From Luteimonas aquatica (lineage in GTDB: Bacteria; Pseudomonadota; Gammaproteobacteria; Xanthomonadales; Xanthomonadaceae), in assembly GCF_022662575.1 (NCBI RefSeq), contig NZ_JALBFU010000003.1, positions 1 to 64,000 of the forward strand: DNA of 64,000 bases, in the 5' to 3' direction. The notes beneath the pieces were generated by a model. The model was not told the origin of the DNA, did no database searches, and saw nothing but the letters and a program-made list of their open reading frames with translations. Shown here one piece after another: positions 60,967 through 64,000 of this stretch (position 1 is the first letter of the stretch; each line of letters opens with the position of its first letter). The translations under genes and the position numbers were made by a program.

Positions 60967-61213
60967 TTAGCCCGCCAAGCTAATCGCTGGGGGCGGGCAA
61001 GTCCAGTGCCCGGCTTGTCCGGCGATGCCGGACAAGCCCCCAAAGTTTGCCCGGCAAACTTTGGGCCCCGGGGCTTCTTTTACCTCCGAATCCCCGCCGC
61101 TTCGCGGCGCCCCCTTTACCAAAGGGGGCTGCTCCCCAGGACGGGTGTCGAGAACTGGCGGCTGCGCCCACGCCCTTGCATCCAAGGGGTGCAGGGGCAA
61201 ACCGATTTACAAT
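60967..61213. repeat. Array of at least five hairpins between the OPT and POT genes
   Basis: Perfect stems: CCCGCC/GGCGGG (60971-60976, 60992-60997), a 12-bp stem GGCTTGTCCGGC (61012-61023, 61027-61038), a 13-bp stem CCCAAAGTTTGCC (61039-61051, 61053-61065), CGCCGC/GCGGCG (61095-61100, 61104-61109) and GCCCCCTTT/AAAGGGGGC (61109-61117, 61121-61129). CCGATT/AATCGG follows near 61203. The array lies in the divergent gap and could shape transcription of both genes. It looks like clustered extragenic palindromes. Confidence 0.8.
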
Positions 61214-61239
61214 CGGCCGCTTTCGTACGGGACCCAGGC

Positions 61240-62967
61240 ATGTCCGCGACCGGCTTCAGCGAGATTCGCGCGCGGGAGGATTTTCTCGGACATCCCAAGG
61301 GCGTCTACGTCTGTTTCTTCACCGAGATGTGGGAGCGCTTCTCCTTCTACGGGATGAAGGCGCTGCTGCTGTTGTACCTGCTCAAGCACCACGGCTTCGG
61401 CGACGACGCCGGCTACGACCTGATCGGCGCCTACGGCGGTCTGGTCTATGCGGTGCCGGTGATCGGCGGCATGATCGCCGACCGCTGGCTGGGCATGCGC
61501 AAGTCGGTGCTGCTGGGCGGCGTGCTGCTGTGCCTCGGCCACCTCGGCATGGCCGTGGAAGGCCAACAGGCGCATCTGGTCAATGGCGTGATGGTGCGCG
61601 ACGAAGGCGCGCTGCAGGCGTTCTACCTGTCGCTGGCGCTGATCATCATGGGCGTGGGCTTTCTCAAGCCGAACATCTCCACCATCGTCGGCAGGCTCTA
61701 CGCCGAGGACGATCCGCGCCGAGATTCGGGCTTCACCGTGTTCTACGCCGGCATCAACGTCGGTGGCCTGTTCGCCGGCCTGGTGTGCGCCTTCCTCGGC
61801 GAAACCTACGGCTGGAAATACGGTTTCGGCGCGGCCGGGGTCGGCATGGTCGCCGGGCTGGCGATGTTCCTGTGGGGGCAGCGCTACCTGCACGGCCATG
61901 CCGAACCGCCCGATGCCGCGAAGCTGCGCCAGCGCGTCGGCCCGTTGCGCCGCGAACACTGGATCTATGCGGGCACGGCCCTCGGCGTCGCGCTGATCTG
62001 GCAGCTGATCCAGCGCAACTGGACGGTGCAGGGCGCGATGCACCTAGTCGCGCTGGCGTTCGTGCTGTGGTTCGCGTGGTTCCTGATCCGCCACTGCAGC
62101 AAGGTCGAGCGCCAGCAGATGATCGCGCTGCTGGCGATGATCCTGGCCGTGCTGGTGTTCTTCACCCTTTACGAGCAGAGCTTCGGCTCCTGGGTGACCT
62201 TCACCGACCGGCTGCTCACCAAGGACATGTTTCCCTCCCTGGTCAGCGACGCCAGCGGCACCCTGCCCTGGTCGCTGTTCATGATGGCGGCCAGCCCGGT
62301 GCTGATGGTGATCGCGCTGCGCGCCAGCGACCGCGGCGCGCGCGCACTGTCCCTGTCCATGATCGGATTGCTGGTGCTGGGTCTGACGGTGGCCTGTTTC
62401 CGCGACGTGGTGCTGGTGCCGCAGACCGCCGGCTCGCTGACCTTCCTCGGCTCGTTCTTCGTCGTGCTGCTCTCGCCGCTGTTCGCCTGGCTGTGGCCAT
62501 GGCTGGAACGGCGCGGGCGCAACCCGAGCAAGCCGTTCAAGAGCGGAATCGGCCTGCTGTTCGCGGGACTGGCCTTCCTGCCGCTGCTGGTCGCCGCCAA
62601 GGCGGCCGGCACCGGCGTCCCGGCCAGCGTGTGGTGGCTGGTGCTGGCCTATCTGCTGCTGGAGATCGGCGAGATGTGCCTGTCGCCGATCGGGCTCTCG
62701 GCGGTGACCCAGCTGTCGGTGGCGCGCGTGGTCGGCCTGATGATGGGCGGGTTCTGGCTGGCGACCGCCTACTCGGAACTGCTGGCCGCGCAGTTCGGCA
62801 AGCTGGCCTCGATCGAGGTGCCGGACGGCGCGGCGATGGATCTGGCCGAGGCCGCGGGCAAGTACGCGCACCTGTTCTCGCTGATGCTGTGGGTCGGCCT
62901 GGGCTGCGCCGTCCTCGCCTTCGCGGTCGCGCCGCTGCTGCGGCGCATGATGCACGGGGTCAAGTAG
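61240..62967 (+). CDS. POT family proton-dependent oligopeptide transporter
   Basis: This 575-residue inner-membrane protein has about 13-14 membrane segments. The POT signature E-M-W-E-R-F-S-F-Y-G-M-K is near the N-terminus (residues 30-40), followed by G-G-M-I-A-D-R-W-L-G and, later, F-Y-A-G-I-N-V-G. Members carry di- and tripeptides with protons. ATG 61240 gives the standard N-terminus. It lies between two S9 peptidases and next to an OPT gene, matching peptide uptake after secreted proteolysis. Confidence 0.95.
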   Translation: MSATGFSEIRAREDFLGHPKGVYVCFFTEMWERFSFYGMKALLLLYLLKHHGFGDDAGYDLIGAYGGLVYAVPVIGGMIADRWLGMRKSVLLGGVLLCLGHLGMAVEGQQAHLVNGVMVRDEGALQAFYLSLALIIMGVGFLKPNISTIVGRLYAEDDPRRDSGFTVFYAGINVGGLFAGLVCAFLGETYGWKYGFGAAGVGMVAGLAMFLWGQRYLHGHAEPPDAAKLRQRVGPLRREHWIYAGTALGVALIWQLIQRNWTVQGAMHLVALAFVLWFAWFLIRHCSKVERQQMIALLAMILAVLVFFTLYEQSFGSWVTFTDRLLTKDMFPSLVSDASGTLPWSLFMMAASPVLMVIALRASDRGARALSLSMIGLLVLGLTVACFRDVVLVPQTAGSLTFLGSFFVVLLSPLFAWLWPWLERRGRNPSKPFKSGIGLLFAGLAFLPLLVAAKAAGTGVPASVWWLVLAYLLLEIGEMCLSPIGLSAVTQLSVARVVGLMMGGFWLATAYSELLAAQFGKLASIEVPDGAAMDLAEAAGKYAHLFSLMLWVGLGCAVLAFAVAPLLRRMMHGVK

Positions 62968-62996
62968 CGGGCCGGCCGATCCGGCCCGCGTGCGGC

Positions 62997-64000
62997 CTAC
63001 TTGGCCTGCGCCGCGCCGGCGGTGGCCCCGCCGATGTTGCGGCCCAGGAACGCGAGCAGTTTGGTGTAGTACTCGGTCCTGTGCGGCTGGGTGTAGAAGC
63101 CATGGCCTTCGCTCGGGTAATACAAGGTCTCGACCGGCACGTTGGCCGTGCGCAGCGCCTTCTCCATGGCTTTCGTGTGCTCGATCGGCGCCCGCTTGTC
63201 CTCGCCGCCCGCGGCCAGGAACACCGGCACCTTGATGCGGTCGGCCAGGTAAACCGGCGATACCGACGCCAGCGCGTCCTTCTCGCCGATCCATTCGCGG
63301 ATGTACGCCGCGCCAGCCTCGCTTTCCTGGGTGTCGCCGCGCTTGTACATCATGGGAAGGTCGTACACGCCGATATAGCCCGCCGCGCACTTGTAGAGAC
63401 CGGGCTCCTTGGCCGCGCCCATCAATGCGGCATAGCCGCCGTAGCTCGCACCGTAGATGCAGACGCGCCCGGCATCGGCGATGCCTTCGCGAATCGTCCA
63501 CTTGGTGGCGTCGGTCAGGTCGTCCTGCATCTTTCCGCCCCACTCGCGCGCGCCCGCATTCCGGAATGCGCGTCCGCGACCGCCGGAACCGCGGAAGTTG
63601 ACCTGCAGCACCGCGTAGCCCGCGCTGGCGAGCAGTTGGGCCTCGTCGTCGTACCGCCACTCGTCGTAGATGCCGAAGGGGCCGCCATGCGGCAGCACGA
63701 CCATGGGCAGGTTGTGCGCCTCCTGCCCCGCCGGAAGCGTGACGTAGCCCTTCAGCTCCAGGCCGTCGCGGGCCTGCAGGGAAATCGGGCGGCGCTCGCC
63801 GCGCTTGGCCGGATCGATCCAGGGGCGCGTGCTGAGCAGGAAGGCGGCGGTCTTGGCCTGCGTATCGAAGATGTAGAACTCGTCGGCCCCACGGTCCCCG
63901 CTCACCTGCACCAGCGCGAACTTGCCGTCGGCGGTGTAGGAGGTGACGAACGGCGAACGGCCGGCGAAGGCCGCTTCGAGCGAGCGGTACAGCCGCGCCT
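62997..64000 (-). CDS. S9 family peptidase, C-terminal part (cut by window edge)
   Basis: This is the C-terminal 333 or so residues of a second S9 peptidase; the reading frame is open to the window end, so the start is missing. The alpha/beta-hydrolase domain has the catalytic serine in G-A-S-Y-G-G-Y, aspartate in G-G-E-D-K-R-A-P and histidine in S-E-G-H-G-F-Y, all in place. H-G-G-P-F-G-I-Y-D-E-W-R is the oxyanion strand. It is of the acylaminoacyl-peptidase type. It is convergent with the POT gene, 29 bases apart. Sequence differs clearly from the other S9 protein at 56846-58924. Confidence 0.94.
   Translation of the reverse strand, partial: ARLYRSLEAAFAGRSPFVTSYTADGKFALVQVSGDRGADEFYIFDTQAKTAAFLLSTRPWIDPAKRGERRPISLQARDGLELKGYVTLPAGQEAHNLPMVVLPHGGPFGIYDEWRYDDEAQLLASAGYAVLQVNFRGSGGRGRAFRNAGAREWGGKMQDDLTDATKWTIREGIADAGRVCIYGASYGGYAALMGAAKEPGLYKCAAGYIGVYDLPMMYKRGDTQESEAGAAYIREWIGEKDALASVSPVYLADRIKVPVFLAAGGEDKRAPIEHTKAMEKALRTANVPVETLYYPSEGHGFYTQPHRTEYYTKLLAFLGRNIGGATAGAAQAK

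Overview
The window is about 70% GC and densely packed with genes. The gene set points to a member of the Lysobacteraceae (Xanthomonadaceae), most like Lysobacter or a close relative: a petABC-sspA-sspB block, purE/purK beside a Trm112-family gene and nadC, tandem M13 peptidases, S9 peptidases next to peptide transporters, and hairpin-rich intergenic repeats. This placement is an inference from gene content and style. No rRNA, tRNA, CRISPR array, transposase or prophage was recognised.

Layout: 1-10.2 kb holds the end of one M13 metallopeptidase and a second M13 protein with a damaged zinc site, a rhomboid protease, an alkyltransferase-like DNA repair protein, DUF47-Pit phosphate transport, a CNNM/CorC-type transporter with an ExoD-like protein, TrmJ, and an inositol-monophosphatase-family enzyme (SuhB). 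10.3-17.1 kb is the most unusual part: a five-gene cassette (a LysR regulator divergent from an MFS exporter, then an SDR, an aldo/keto reductase and a quinone-oxidoreductase-like enzyme) is flanked by inverted copies of a composite hairpin repeat. 17.2-31 kb holds an LTA-synthase-type sulfatase, FadH, a SleB-like hydrolase, a GST, the propionate genes prpE-prpB-prpC, purK-purE, a Trm112-like protein, NadC, a DUF3301 protein and the SspB/SspA pair.

32-45.6 kb holds the cytochrome bc1 operon, a lytic transglycosylase, MiaB, a lower-GC accessory pair, a DUF1501/DUF1800 secreted pair and a TetR-controlled HlyD/ABC-2 exporter. 46-55.3 kb has a Tat-exported DUF4185 protein, the ybeZ-ybeY-ybeX set (interrupted by an opposite-strand secreted protein), a DUF4105 membrane protein, CorA and CstA-YbdD. 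55.4-64 kb ends with a DUF819 membrane protein and a peptide-use cluster: a secreted S9 peptidase, an OPT transporter, a POT transporter and the C-terminal part of a second S9 peptidase.

Two themes stand out. One is protein and peptide use (M13, rhomboid, S9, OPT, POT, CstA). The other is small-acid metabolism: a near-palindromic motif shared by the prpE and cstA promoters suggests one regulator for both. Intergenic gaps are rich in perfect stem-loops. In the 220-bp repeat family, stem sequences change in a compensating way between copies, so the structure itself appears to be conserved.
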